DNA of 64,000 bases from Tautonia sp040717455 (GCF_040717455.1 NZ_JBFEFH010000016.1:95166-159165), one strand, 5' to 3'. Numbered from the stretch's first letter, positions 17,094-26,073 are shown. Notes: generated by a model from the letters alone, not told the origin. Numbers and translations: made by a program.

Positions 17094-19004
17094 ATGCACG
17101 AAGACGTCTTGTTGCAGCTTGCCGCCATTGTCGTCCTGGGCATCGGGGCGCAGTGGGCGGCCTGGCGGCTCAATCTCCCCGCCATTCTCCTGCTCCTGCT
17201 CGCCGGCCTGGTGGCCGGTCCCGCCGCCGAATGGCTCGGGCTGGGCCGCCTGATCGACCCGGCCGCCCTGCTCGGCGACGCCCTCACCCCCGTCGTCTCG
17301 CTCTCGGTCGCGGTCATCCTGTTCGAGGGGGGGCTGACGCTCAAGCTGGCCGACTTGCGGGCCTCGGGCGCGGTGATCGGCAAGCTCGTGACCATCGGCG
17401 CGGGCATCACCTGGCTGGTGGCGGCCGTGGCCGGGCGGTACCTGATCGGCGTGCCCTGGCCCCTGGCCGTCCTGCTGGGGGCGATCCTCGTCGTCACCGG
17501 GCCGACGGTCATCGGCCCCTTGCTGCGCCACGTCCGGCCGTCGGGCGGCTCGGGGCCGATCCTGATGTGGGAGGGGATCGTCATCGACCCGATCGGCGCG
17601 GTCCTGGCCGTGCTCGTCTTCGAGGTGATCGGCACGGCCGAGGGGCCGGGCTCGGGGCTGACCGTCCTGATCTGGGGAGGGGTGCTGACGGCCCTCGTCG
17701 GCCTGGCGATCGGCGTGCTCGGCGCCGGGGCCCTCACCTGGGTGCTCGGGCGGTACTGGGTGCCCGACTACCTGCACAACCCCGTCGCCCTGATGGTCGT
17801 CGTGGCCACCTTCACCCTCTCGGACATGATCCGAGAGGAGTCGGGCCTGCTGACCGTCACGGTCCTGGGCGTGGTCCTGGCCAACCAGCGGTCGGTCTCG
17901 ATCCGCCACATCGCCGAGTTCAAGGAGAGCCTGACGGTCCTGCTCGTCTCGGTCCTGTTCGTGGTGCTCGCCGCCCGGCTGTCTCCGGACCAGATCGCGG
18001 CGGTCGGGCTGCGGGGCGTGCTGTTCACGGTCGTGCTGATCCTCGTCGCCCGGCCGTTCTCGGTCCTGGCCTCGACCGTCGGCTCCGGGCTCGGCTGGGC
18101 CGATCGGCTGTTCCTGATGTGCATGGCCCCCCGCGGGATCGTCGCCGCGGCCGTGGCCTCGGTCTTCGCCCTGCGCCTGCGGGCCGAGGGGATCGAGGGG
18201 GCCGATCGCCTGGTCCCGACCGTCTTCACGGTCATCATCGGCACGGTGGTGGTCTACGGCCTGGCCTCGGTCCCCCTCGCGCGCCGGCTCGGCCTGACGG
18301 GGGGCCGCTCCGGCTACCTGATCGCCGGGGCGAACCCGCTGGGCCTGGCCATCGCCCGCGTCCTCCGGGCCGAGGAGATCCCGGTCCTGCTCGTCGACAC
18401 CCGGACCGACCGCCTCGACTCGGCCGATCACGAGGGCATCCCCACGCTCAACGCCAGCATCCTCTCCCCCTTCGTCCGCGAGCGGATCGACTCCGGCCGG
18501 ATCGGGCGGCTGCTCGCCCTGACCCCCAACGAGGAGGTCAACAGCCTGGCCGCCCTGCACTTCACCAGCCTCTTCGGACGCCAGAACGTCTTCCAGCTCA
18601 CCCCCGAGCCGCACGACGCCGCCCGCTCTCCCAACAATCACGACGCCGAGCCCGAGCCCGACCTCGCCGTCCCCCTGGCCGCGCAGCTCGACGCCGCCGA
18701 GGTGAACGAGGCCGGCCGGTCGGTCGCCCTCGAACTGCACGGACGCGTCCTCTTCGGCCCCGGCATGACCTTCCGGCACCTCGAATCCCTCTTCCATGCC
18801 GGCGCCACCGTCGAGCGGCTCGACCTCGACGACGCCGAGCCGTCGGCCGCGTTCGCCGAGCAGTTCGGCCCCGGCGCCGTCCCGCTCCTGATCGTCGACG
18901 ACGGCGGCGACCTGATCCCCGTGACCGCCACCCCCCGGCCCGACGCCCGGGCACCCCGGGCCGTCATCGGCCTCGTCCCCCGCAACGGCCCGTCCCGGGC
19001 CTGA
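17094..19004 (+). CDS. CPA1-type cation/proton antiporter with TrkA-N-like tail
   Basis: The 636-residue protein has about twelve membrane segments in residues 1-400, matching Na+(K+)/H+ antiporters. Examples are LNLPAILLLLLAGLVAGP, VSLSVAVILFEGGLTLKLAD, GAILVVTGPTVIGPLL, EGIVIDPIGAVLAVLVFE and MAPRGIVAAAVASVFALRL. From about residue 403 a soluble part begins GYLIAGANPLGLAIARVLRA, a Rossmann-like glycine pattern related to TrkA-N domains, so ion flux may respond to a nucleotide; the last 110 residues are less clear. The likely role is ion and pH homeostasis at the inner membrane. GAGAGG lies before the ATG. It is preceded by a 219-base gap and followed by a sigma-54 promoter, so it is probably its own unit. 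Confidence 0.85.
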   Translation: MHEDVLLQLAAIVVLGIGAQWAAWRLNLPAILLLLLAGLVAGPAAEWLGLGRLIDPAALLGDALTPVVSLSVAVILFEGGLTLKLADLRASGAVIGKLVTIGAGITWLVAAVAGRYLIGVPWPLAVLLGAILVVTGPTVIGPLLRHVRPSGGSGPILMWEGIVIDPIGAVLAVLVFEVIGTAEGPGSGLTVLIWGGVLTALVGLAIGVLGAGALTWVLGRYWVPDYLHNPVALMVVVATFTLSDMIREESGLLTVTVLGVVLANQRSVSIRHIAEFKESLTVLLVSVLFVVLAARLSPDQIAAVGLRGVLFTVVLILVARPFSVLASTVGSGLGWADRLFLMCMAPRGIVAAAVASVFALRLRAEGIEGADRLVPTVFTVIIGTVVVYGLASVPLARRLGLTGGRSGYLIAGANPLGLAIARVLRAEEIPVLLVDTRTDRLDSADHEGIPTLNASILSPFVRERIDSGRIGRLLALTPNEEVNSLAALHFTSLFGRQNVFQLTPEPHDAARSPNNHDAEPEPDLAVPLAAQLDAAEVNEAGRSVALELHGRVLFGPGMTFRHLESLFHAGATVERLDLDDAEPSAAFAEQFGPGAVPLLIVDDGGDLIPVTATPRPDARAPRAVIGLVPRNGPSRA

Positions 19005-19045
19005 TCGGCCCCGGACCGGGGCGACGTGGCCAACCCCTCGGCTCT

Positions 19046-19061
19046 TGGCACGCATCTTGCA
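19046..19061 (+). promoter_or_regulatory. Sigma-54 (RpoN) promoter for the small lipoprotein gene
   Basis: TGGCAC and TTGCA are spaced exactly as in the sigma-54 -24/-12 consensus (TGGCACG-N4-TTGCA), with a T in front and ACTTT after. It lies in the 158-base gap after the antiporter stop, about 100 bases before the lipoprotein ATG. No sigma-54 activator is encoded in this window. Confidence 0.7.
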
Positions 19062-19162
19062 CTTTAGGTCCGGCACGACCGCCCGACCTTGCGATCGTCG
19101 CATGAGCAACCTCCCGGGTGGGTCGAAATCCAACACCACCATCGTCTTGGAGACTTGATTCG

Positions 19163-19432
19163 ATGAAGATGCTCGCTTCTCTCGTCGCGCTGCTCGGCCT
19201 GGGCCTGTTCACCGTCGGCTGCTCGCCGGAAGACCAGCTCCAGAACGCCCAGGAAGACTTCGCCGAAGAGCGTGAGGAAACCGGCGAGGCCGTCGGCGGC
19301 GCCGTGACGGATGGCATGATCACGGCCGATGAAAGCGAAACCATCGCCGAAGAAGAGGCCGAAGACGTCCAGGCCGCGGGCGAGGTGCTCCAGCAGGAGG
19401 GCGAACTGCTGGAAGAGAAGGCCGATAACTGA
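19163..19432 (+). CDS. Small acidic helical lipoprotein under sigma-54 control
   Basis: The 89-residue product begins MKMLASLVALLGLGLFTVGC, a lipoprotein signal with lipobox FTVGC. The mature chain is highly acidic and predicted helical (AQEDFAEEREETGEAVGG, ESETIAEEEAEDVQ, EGELLEEKADN). I recognise no family. GGAG precedes the ATG at a normal distance; the in-frame start at 19118 would bury the signal. The gene has its own sigma-54-type promoter and a long perfect hairpin after it, so it is probably a monocistronic, condition-dependent gene. An envelope-stress or membrane-spacer role is conceivable but only a guess. Confidence 0.7.
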   Translation: MKMLASLVALLGLGLFTVGCSPEDQLQNAQEDFAEEREETGEAVGGAVTDGMITADESETIAEEEAEDVQAAGEVLQQEGELLEEKADN

Positions 19433-19469
19433 TCGACCTCCCCACGTCCTCGCCAAGAGGCCGTTCTCC

Positions 19470-19514
19470 CGAAGGCCCGGCCCCGACCTGTTGTGTCCGG
19501 GGGCCGGGCCTTCG
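19470..19514 (+). terminator. Long hairpin after small lipoprotein gene
   Basis: CGAAGGCCCGGCCCC and its exact complement GGGGCCGGGCCTTCG form a 15-bp stem with a 15-base loop, 37 bases after the stop. No T-run follows. Confidence 0.5.
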
Positions 19515-19786
19515 GCGCGCGCCGAGCCTGGCCGGGTCGGGCCCGGCTGATTCCGCATGCGGCTCGACCGGGGAGCCTCCCGGCACCGGCACGCCTGGCA
19601 TCCGGACGACCAGACGGGTCAGATCGCTTCGACCGCGGCCCAACTTCCGCCGATCGGCCCTTGCGAACCGGGCGTCGGGGGCTGATATTCGATGGCAAGA
19701 CCCCGATGTCTCTGCCCCGGACCAGTGCGCCCGATCCTCAACGAGCCGAGCCGAGCCGACGACCGCCTCCCGGAGCGCCATTCATC

Positions 19787-21016
19787 ATGTTCACATTCGT
19801 CAAATGCCCCTGCGGCCGCACGCTCCGGGCCCAGCGCAGCCCCGAGCGGACGACCGTCCAGTGCTGGGATTGCAAGGCCGAGGTGAAGGTCCCCCGCTAC
19901 CGATCGCCCGACGGCCCGCGGCCGATCGCCCGGCTCCGCGGCGCGATGAAGGAAGCCTGGGCCGAGACGGCCGCCGGGGTCATCCTGCTCGCCCTGGCCG
20001 TCGTGGCCATGATGGCCATCCCCGTCGTCGGCGGCTGGCTGGGGCTGGCCTTGCTCGTCTGGGCGGCGATCGTCTACCTCCGCCGCATCGAGGAGGTCGG
20101 CCGGCTGGAGCAGGAGGCCGTCGGGCCCGACGCCCCCCCGTCGAGCTGGCGAGGCGGCCTGGCGAAGGTCATGCTCGCCTTGCTCCTCGTCGCCGCGTTC
20201 ATCACCCCCCTCTGGTCGTTCGACGGCAGCCGGCAGACGGAGTACACCCCCCCGATCGTGCCGGCCCCCTGGCCGCTCGTCGTCCTGCTCGGCATGGCCC
20301 TGCTCCTGCCGATCCTGGCCTTCGCCCTGGTCGTGCGAGACGCCGAGGGGCGGCTCGGCATCGATCAGGCGATGACCACCGCCTGGAAACGCCGGGGGAC
20401 GATGATCGGCGCCTTGCTGCTGCCGCTGGTCGTCTTCGTCGTGGTCGAATCGGCCCTCATCGGCGCGCTGTACGCCTCCGAGGGCCTCAGGACCGTCCTC
20501 CTCGACTTGTTCCCCCTGCCCGAGGGGCACGAGATCGAGCGAAGGCGCGTGCTGCAGGGCCAGCGGGTTGCCGATTTCAGCCCGACCGAGACAATCAGCG
20601 TCTACAACGCGGGCCTCCTGCGCGGCGCCTCGCTGCTCAGCTCGGTCCCGCTCTCGTTCCTCCGGGGGCCGGAACCCCGGATCATCCTCATCGCCTATGG
20701 CCCCCTCCGAAGTGAGGGCTACCTGCTGGCCCGGCTGGGCATCACCGCGCTGGCCTTGATCGCACTCTTCGGGTCGCTGGCGGCCCAGGCCCACCTGTTC
20801 GGCAGCATCGGGCTCTCGTCGTCCCGAAGCGACGACGAGGACGACGACGAGGATGAATCCGCCTCGCCTCCCCGCTCGGCCCGGGCCACCAGCCCGGTCA
20901 ACGGCCCCCGATCCGCCATCCCGAGCGAGCCGCTCGTGGCCTCGCACGCCGGCAGCCAATCCCGGTCCAATTCCTCCTCCGCCGCCTTGCCCGCGACGAC
21001 ACCTTCCGCCGAGTAG
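19787..21016 (+). CDS. Zinc-ribbon membrane protein of unknown function
   Basis: A 409-residue protein. It starts MFTFVKCPCGRTLRAQ and continues to CWDCKAEVKVP, two CxC/CxxC pairs that form a short zinc ribbon. Hydrophobic segments follow: VILLALAVVAMMAIPVVGGW, LGLALLVWAAIVYL, VMLALLLVAAFITPL, PWPLVVLLGMALLLPILAFALVV, MIGALLLPLVVFVVVESALIGALY and one near the end. The C-terminal 60 residues are low-complexity Asp/Glu then Ser/Pro/Ala. Start choice is uncertain: ATG 19787 places the zinc ribbon first and has GGAG upstream; ATG 19706 in the same frame adds 27 Pro/Arg-rich residues. The family is unknown to me, though ribbon-plus-TM proteins are common in planctomycetes. Confidence 0.65.
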   Translation: MFTFVKCPCGRTLRAQRSPERTTVQCWDCKAEVKVPRYRSPDGPRPIARLRGAMKEAWAETAAGVILLALAVVAMMAIPVVGGWLGLALLVWAAIVYLRRIEEVGRLEQEAVGPDAPPSSWRGGLAKVMLALLLVAAFITPLWSFDGSRQTEYTPPIVPAPWPLVVLLGMALLLPILAFALVVRDAEGRLGIDQAMTTAWKRRGTMIGALLLPLVVFVVVESALIGALYASEGLRTVLLDLFPLPEGHEIERRRVLQGQRVADFSPTETISVYNAGLLRGASLLSSVPLSFLRGPEPRIILIAYGPLRSEGYLLARLGITALALIALFGSLAAQAHLFGSIGLSSSRSDDEDDDEDESASPPRSARATSPVNGPRSAIPSEPLVASHAGSQSRSNSSSAALPATTPSAE

Positions 21017-21168
21017 CCGCCGCCTCGAACCCATTGACGCGTGCTCATCCCCGGTGGACGCCAGGCCAAGGCCGGCAGGACACCCCTCGCCGGCCGGCCA
21101 TCCCCGGTTCGACCGAGCAGCGGCAATCGGTTCTCGCCCCCCCTCCCCGAACCCCGGAGCACCCCTCG

Positions 21169-22542
21169 ATGGTCCGCCCCCTGCTCGCCCTGGTCTTGCT
21201 GGCGTCCTCCGGCCTGACCGCCTTCGCCGACGAACCGCTCCGGATCGGCACGTTCGACATCGACGCCTCCCCCCCCGTCGGCACCCCGATGGCCTACGAC
21301 CCGACCGACGGCGTCCAGGACCCGCTCCACTGCAAGGGGGTCGTCCTGCTCGGCGACGGCGAGCCGATCGTCCTGCTCGCGATCGACTGGATCGGCGTCG
21401 GCAACGGCGGCCAGGCCGCCTTCAAGGAGGCGATCGCCGGGGCCGTCGGCACCTCGACCGACCGCGTCGCCGTCCACGCCCTGCACCAGCACGACGCCCC
21501 CCGGTGCGACTTCTCCGCGGCCGAACTCCTGATCGAGCACGGCGTCGACCCCTCCGAATCCTTCTTCGACCTCGACTTCGCCCGCGACGTGATCGCCCGG
21601 GCCGCCGACGCCGCCCGGCAGGCCAAAGCCGACGCCCGGCCCGTCACCCACATCGGCACGGCCGACGCCCTGGTCGAAGGCGTCGCCTCGAACCGCCGCA
21701 TCCTCGGCCCCGATGGCACCGTCCGCGCCACCCGATACACCGCCTGCGCCGACGAGGCCCTCCGCGCCGAGCCCGAAGGCATCATCGACCCGAACCTCAA
21801 GCTCCTCACCTTCTTCGACGGCGACGAGCCGATCGCCTGCCTCTCCTACTACGCCTGCCACCCGCAGAGCTATTACCGCACCGGCCTGGCCAGTTGCGAC
21901 TTCCCCGGCCTCGCCCGCCAGGCCCGCGAGGCCGCCACCGGCGTCCCCCACATCCACTTCGACGGCGCCGGCGGCAACATCGGCGCGGGCAAGTTCAACG
22001 ACGGCGCCCCCGAGAACCGCCAGGTCCTCGCCGACCGCGTCGCCGACGCCATGCGCCGCGCCTTCGACACCGCCTCCGAGGCCGACGCCCGATCGGCCGT
22101 CTCCGCCTCCTCGATCGGCTGGGAGGTCGTCCCCGTCGTCCTCCCCGCCGCGCCCCACCTCGACGAGGAGACCCTCACCGCCACCCTGGCCGACCCCGAT
22201 TCCGAGGCCCGCATCTCCGCCGCGCTCGGCCTCGTCTGGCTCCGCCGCTGCACCTCGGGAGACGACCCGATCCCCGTCTCCTGCCTCACCCTCGGCCCCG
22301 TGCGTTTGCTCCACCTGCCCGGCGAGCTGTTTGTCGAGTACCAGCTCGCCGCCCAGGCCATGCGCCCCGACCTGTTCGTCTGCATGGCCGCTTATGGCGA
22401 CTACGCCCCCGGCTACATCGGCACCGCCGCCGCCTACTACCAGGGCGGCTACGAGGCCAGCCCCCGCGCCTCGAAGGTCGCCCCCACCGTCGAGATCGTC
22501 CTGCTCGACGCCATCGCCCGCCTGCTCGGGGCCCCTCGCTGA
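21169..22542 (+). CDS. Exported neutral/alkaline ceramidase-like protein
   Basis: The 457-residue protein has a Sec signal (MVRPLLALVLLASSGLTAFA) followed by LRIGTFDIDASPPVGTPMAY, the start typical of the planctomycete group annotated with a neutral/alkaline non-lysosomal ceramidase N-terminal domain. Conserved features include VVLLGDGEPIVLLAIDWIG, HALHQHDAPRCD (His-rich probable metal site) and a distal YYACHPQSYYRTG. The C-terminal part (RLLHLPGELFVEYQ, CMAAYGDYAPGYIGTAAAY) also fits this family. Real ceramidases hydrolyse the amide of ceramide, but the activity of these shorter bacterial relatives has not been shown. The start at 21169 is chosen for the signal peptide; the frame is open upstream. 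It lies alone between a membrane protein gene and a palindromic element. Confidence 0.78.
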   Translation: MVRPLLALVLLASSGLTAFADEPLRIGTFDIDASPPVGTPMAYDPTDGVQDPLHCKGVVLLGDGEPIVLLAIDWIGVGNGGQAAFKEAIAGAVGTSTDRVAVHALHQHDAPRCDFSAAELLIEHGVDPSESFFDLDFARDVIARAADAARQAKADARPVTHIGTADALVEGVASNRRILGPDGTVRATRYTACADEALRAEPEGIIDPNLKLLTFFDGDEPIACLSYYACHPQSYYRTGLASCDFPGLARQAREAATGVPHIHFDGAGGNIGAGKFNDGAPENRQVLADRVADAMRRAFDTASEADARSAVSASSIGWEVVPVVLPAAPHLDEETLTATLADPDSEARISAALGLVWLRRCTSGDDPIPVSCLTLGPVRLLHLPGELFVEYQLAAQAMRPDLFVCMAAYGDYAPGYIGTAAAYYQGGYEASPRASKVAPTVEIVLLDAIARLLGAPR

Positions 22543-22634
22543 GTCGCGACGGCCACAACGTCGACCTCTTTTGACGGTTGCCGTCGCTCCCTCGATGCTC
22601 CCCCTCCGCGCCTCAATGGCCTTGAAGAACGCGC

Positions 22635-22741
22635 GTAGGGTGCCGTCGAGTCTTCGAAGACGCACCCCCCGCCTTCGAACCCAATGTCGGGCCTCGCGTC
22701 GCGTTGTCCGGTGCGTCTTCGCGGACTCGACGGCACCCTAC
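22635..22741. repeat. Palindromic element, family D (107 bp)
   Basis: The element is bounded by 32-base imperfect inverted repeats beginning GTAGGGTGCCGTCGAGTC, with two adjacent mismatches, around a core of 43 bases. It sits in the intergenic space between the ceramidase-like gene and a hypothetical gene. No protein is encoded. The form is that of a short non-autonomous palindromic repeat (MITE/REP-like). Only one full copy lies in this window. Confidence 0.6.
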
Positions 22742-22930
22742 ACGAGGGACGTTGCCACCGTCCTGCCAGGAGTCGCCGGGATCGTTCCGCTTCCCATCGG
22801 ATGCCGAAGGTCCGGAGAAACGCTGTCGATCGCACGACCGCCCGGCCGATATTCACACGGATCTGTCCGATTGCGCCCGGCGGCGATCACGCTCGCCACG
22901 ATTGCTTCGGCTGGCACGGAGGCCCTCGCG

Positions 22931-23359
22931 ATGCTCGGAACGCTCCTCGAAGCCTTCAAACTGGTCCGCGACTGCTGGCCGAAGCGCTGGTCGAACGTCC
23001 ATGTGAGTTTCCCCGTCAAGGAGATGGGGGGGTGGACCGTCTCCTGCCGGGCGACACGATCCGACCAGCTCCTCGTCACCGTCACCGACGCGTCCGGCCA
23101 GTTGATCGCCTCGATGGAAGGCCCGAACACGCTCGACGGCGAGGTCCGCCAGGGCTGCAACCTGGAAGGCATGTCGCCCGGCTGGTTCGTCGACTGTTTC
23201 CGCATGGCCCGCTGCTACCGCGAGTTCGAACGCACCGGCGACCTGGAACCTTCGGGATACTTCAACTACTTCCGCAGTCGAACCGTCTATCGCTGGGAAT
23301 GCCTCGAAGAAGACGAGCGATTGGCCCGCGAAGCGGCCGACGAAGCCGAGGCGGCCTGA
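22931..23359 (+). CDS. Hypothetical protein, 142 residues
   Basis: The product begins MLGTLLEAFKLVRDCWPKRW and contains a compact mixed alpha/beta pattern (SNVHVSFPVKEMGGWTVSCR, LLVTVTDASGQLIASMEGPN), then a C-terminal acidic helix (ECLEEDERLAREAADEAEAA). There is no signal peptide or membrane segment, so it is probably cytoplasmic. GGAGG lies eight bases before the ATG. It has normal codon usage for this genome and a clear gap on both sides. I recognise no family. It could be part of a unit with the DUF1501 gene 93 bases downstream, but nothing functional links them. Confidence 0.65.
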   Translation: MLGTLLEAFKLVRDCWPKRWSNVHVSFPVKEMGGWTVSCRATRSDQLLVTVTDASGQLIASMEGPNTLDGEVRQGCNLEGMSPGWFVDCFRMARCYREFERTGDLEPSGYFNYFRSRTVYRWECLEEDERLAREAADEAEAA

Positions 23360-23452
23360 TCCCCCGCCCGCTCATTGCCCCGCCATGCCCGCCGGCAGTA
23401 TGATCCTCCAACCGTTGTCAAACATCGTTGCGCAACGAACGGGAGGCTCTGA

Positions 23453-24823
23453 ATGCCCGCCTCGTCTTGCACCGGCCCCCTCCGTCGCCGCGAGTTCCTC
23501 CGCCTCGGCTCGCTCGCCCTGGGCGGGCTCGGCCTCTCCGACCTGCTCGCCGCCCGATCCTCCGCGAACGACGGGCTCCCTCAACCCGACCCCGACACCT
23601 CCGTCATCCTCTTCTGGATGTGGGGCGGCCCCAGCCAGTTCGAGACCTGGGACCCGAAGCCCGACGCCCCCGCCGAGTACCGCGGCCCCTTCAACCCCAT
23701 CGCCACCAGCGTCCCCGGCATGGACTTCTGCGAGGTCTTCCCGCTCCAGGCGAAGCTCGGCGACAAGGTCTCGATCGTCCGATCGCTCCACCACACCATG
23801 TCGGCCCACAACGACGGCTCGATCGAGCTGCTGACCGGCAAGACGCCCAGCCCCCCCGACCCCACCTCCACCTCGAAGTCCGAGCACCCCGACTTCGGCA
23901 TGGTCGCCAGCCACGTCCGCGGCCTCCGCCCCGACGGCCTGCCGCGCTACGTCGGCATCCCGAAGCAGCCGTTCATGACCCGGCCGACCTACCTCGGCGT
24001 CACGCACTCCGCCTTCGCCACCGGCGACCCCTCGGCCCCCGACTTCCGCCCCCCTGCCCTCGGGCTGGTCGGTGGGATCAACGCGAGCCGCCTCGACGAC
24101 CGCCGCGGCCTCCTCTCCCAGTTCGACGGCTTCCGCCGCGGCCTCGACGCCCGCCCCGACGCCGACGCCGACCCCTTCCGCGAGGCCGCGCTCCAGATGC
24201 TCACCAACCCGGGCGTCGCCTCCGCCTTCGACCTCTCCCGCGAAGATCCCCGCCTCCGCGACCGCTACGGCCGCCACCTCTGGGGCCAGTCCTGCCTGCT
24301 CGCCCGCCGCCTGGCCGAGGCCGGCTCGACCGTCATCACCATCGACGCCCTCGCCCCCACGCTCTCCGACCGCTATTTCTCCTGGGATGATCACATCAAC
24401 GTCCAGACCCGCTGGGACCTCGGCGACGCCACCCGCTACCGCTCCCCCTTCATGGACCAGGCCCTCTCCGCCCTGATCGAGGACGTCTACGCCCGCGGCC
24501 TCGACCGCAAGATCCTCATCGTCGCCTGCGGCGAGTTCGGCCGCACCCCCCGGCTCGCCCACGCCGACGGCCTCATCGGCCGCGACCACTGGCCCGACGC
24601 CATGTCCGCCCTCCTCAGCGGCGGCGGCCTGGCCACCGGCCAGGTCATCGGCGCCACCAACTCCCGGGGCGAATACCCGACCGAACGCCCCCTCTCCCCC
24701 CAGGACCTCCTCGCCACCCTCTACCACCACCTCGGCATCCCCCCCCACGCCGAGTTCCTCGACTTCACCGGCCGCCCCCACCCCCTCCTCCCCCACGGCG
24801 AGCCCATCCGCGAGCTGATCTGA
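23453..24823 (+). CDS. DUF1501 Tat-exported protein (second copy, solitary)
   Basis: This 456-residue DUF1501 protein has the twin-arginine signal RRREFLRLGSLALGGLGLSD. Family motifs follow in order: SVILFWMWGGPSQFETWDPK, VSIVRSLHHTMSAHNDGSIE, LWGQSCLLARRLAEAGSTVI, YFSWDDHINVQTRWD, ILIVACGEFGRTPR, GRDHWPDAMSALLSGGGLATG. Unlike the copy at 15426 it has no PSCyt1/DUF1549 gene beside it. The fold belongs to the alkaline-phosphatase/sulfatase superfamily; the substrate is unknown. It is probably monocistronic or follows the small gene at 22931. Confidence 0.9.
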   Translation: MPASSCTGPLRRREFLRLGSLALGGLGLSDLLAARSSANDGLPQPDPDTSVILFWMWGGPSQFETWDPKPDAPAEYRGPFNPIATSVPGMDFCEVFPLQAKLGDKVSIVRSLHHTMSAHNDGSIELLTGKTPSPPDPTSTSKSEHPDFGMVASHVRGLRPDGLPRYVGIPKQPFMTRPTYLGVTHSAFATGDPSAPDFRPPALGLVGGINASRLDDRRGLLSQFDGFRRGLDARPDADADPFREAALQMLTNPGVASAFDLSREDPRLRDRYGRHLWGQSCLLARRLAEAGSTVITIDALAPTLSDRYFSWDDHINVQTRWDLGDATRYRSPFMDQALSALIEDVYARGLDRKILIVACGEFGRTPRLAHADGLIGRDHWPDAMSALLSGGGLATGQVIGATNSRGEYPTERPLSPQDLLATLYHHLGIPPHAEFLDFTGRPHPLLPHGEPIRELI

Positions 24824-24899
24824 CCCCGGGCCAATCGCCTCGACACAAGCCGCCACAACTCCCGAGACACCGCTCACGTCGATCCCATCGAGGCCCCTC

Positions 24900-25130
24900 A
24901 TGGACATCCCGGAAGAACGAATCAAACGAACCCGTTTCATTCAAACAGACAAATACGTCATTGCCGTCGATGTCGAAATGGTCATCCCCGCCGACGATCC
25001 CGGAGAGCCCTGCTACGAACCCGAGACCGTCCGCCTCCTCCGCGACATCCACGAGCACGCCGACCGCGGCGACCTCGCCTGGCTCTCCAAACACGGCAAG
25101 GTCTACGCCACAGTCGAATTCGTTCCATGA
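24900..25130 (+). CDS. Small hypothetical protein, 76 residues
   Basis: The product runs from MDIPEERIKRTRFIQTDKYV to HGKVYATVEFVP. It has a beta-rich start, a central CYEPETVRLLRDIHEHADRG helix and a short C-terminal strand. There is no signal or membrane segment. GAGG sits six bases before the ATG. Composition is less GC-extreme than in the neighbours, as in the Mrr gene downstream. I recognise no family. The short protein just before a restriction-type nuclease could be an accessory gene, but its sequence gives no evidence of an antitoxin or protection role. Confidence 0.55.
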   Translation: MDIPEERIKRTRFIQTDKYVIAVDVEMVIPADDPGEPCYEPETVRLLRDIHEHADRGDLAWLSKHGKVYATVEFVP

Positions 25131-25251
25131 CTCCGAGCAAGCGGCCTCGCTCCTCGCATTCGACAACCTCATCGCTTAGACTCATCCGGCTTGGATGCGC
25201 CCGATCGCTCGGAGTCCCACACGTCCTCACCGCAGCCGACTTGCCGTTCCG

Positions 25252-26073
25252 ATGATCCCGACGCAGGCAGAAATCGAACTTCCCTTGCTTGAGGCCCTCG
25301 GCTCCCTTGGCGGGGTTGCCCGCCCGAAAGACGTCTACCCGTTGGTCACGGCCAGGTTCCCCCAACTGACCCCGGAAGACCTGACGGCAACCCTCAAGCA
25401 TGGCGAGCGAAGATGGATCAACAAGATTCAGTGGACACGGCAGTCCCTCGTCACGTCCGGAGACATGGCAAGCCCAGGGTGGGGCCTCTGGGCGATCACC
25501 GAGCAAGGGAAGAAACGACTTCATCAGGACTCGCAGAACGAGATCGAAACCGCAAAGCGAGTGGCGACCGCGAGTGTCAGCCTTGTCGACTTGTTCGAGA
25601 CATACGACACCCAGTTTCGCTCCAAATTGCTTGAACGATTGTTCGAATTCTCACCGATCCAGTTCGAGCACTTTGCCAAGCAGTTGCTCGCCGCGTATGG
25701 CTTCGCCCAGATGACCGTGACCCAGGTTTCCAAGGATGGTGGGATCGACGGGCATGGCTTGCTCAAGGTGGGCCTCGCTCGCATGGCCGTCGCCTTCCAA
25801 TGCAAGCGTTGGGAAGGAAATGTCCCCCGACCCGAGGTGGATAGATTCCGAGGAGCGATCCAGGGGGAGTTTGAACAGGGCCTCTTCTTCACCACCGCTG
25901 ATTTCACGAAGGGGGCCAAGGACGCTTCGATCAAGAAAGGAGCGGTGCCCATCATCCTCCTCAACGGCGAGAGCATCGTTGACCTGATGATCGAGAAAGA
26001 ATTCGGCATCCAGAAGAAGCCGCTCCAGATCTACGAGGATCTCCTGGACACGATCCTTGGGGATCTTCCGTAA
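25252..26073 (+). CDS. mrr: Mrr-type restriction endonuclease (type IV-like)
   Basis: The 273-residue protein has the Mrr layout. The N-terminal 100 residues are winged-helix-like (Mrr_N: LPLLEALGSLGGVARPKDVY, then LWAITEQGKKRL). The C-terminal part is a PD-(D/E)XK nuclease: FEHFAKQLLAAYGF, SKDGGIDGHG (catalytic Asp) and AFQCKRW (QxK), followed by VPRPEVDRFRGAI and GLFFTTADFTKGAKD. Mrr proteins cut DNA carrying foreign methylation and need no partner methylase; none is present here. Bases are visibly more AT-rich than neighbouring genes, consistent with acquisition as a defence gene. The start at 25252 gives the family's N-terminus; no clear ribosome binding site precedes it. Confidence 0.88.
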   Translation: MIPTQAEIELPLLEALGSLGGVARPKDVYPLVTARFPQLTPEDLTATLKHGERRWINKIQWTRQSLVTSGDMASPGWGLWAITEQGKKRLHQDSQNEIETAKRVATASVSLVDLFETYDTQFRSKLLERLFEFSPIQFEHFAKQLLAAYGFAQMTVTQVSKDGGIDGHGLLKVGLARMAVAFQCKRWEGNVPRPEVDRFRGAIQGEFEQGLFFTTADFTKGAKDASIKKGAVPIILLNGESIVDLMIEKEFGIQKKPLQIYEDLLDTILGDLP

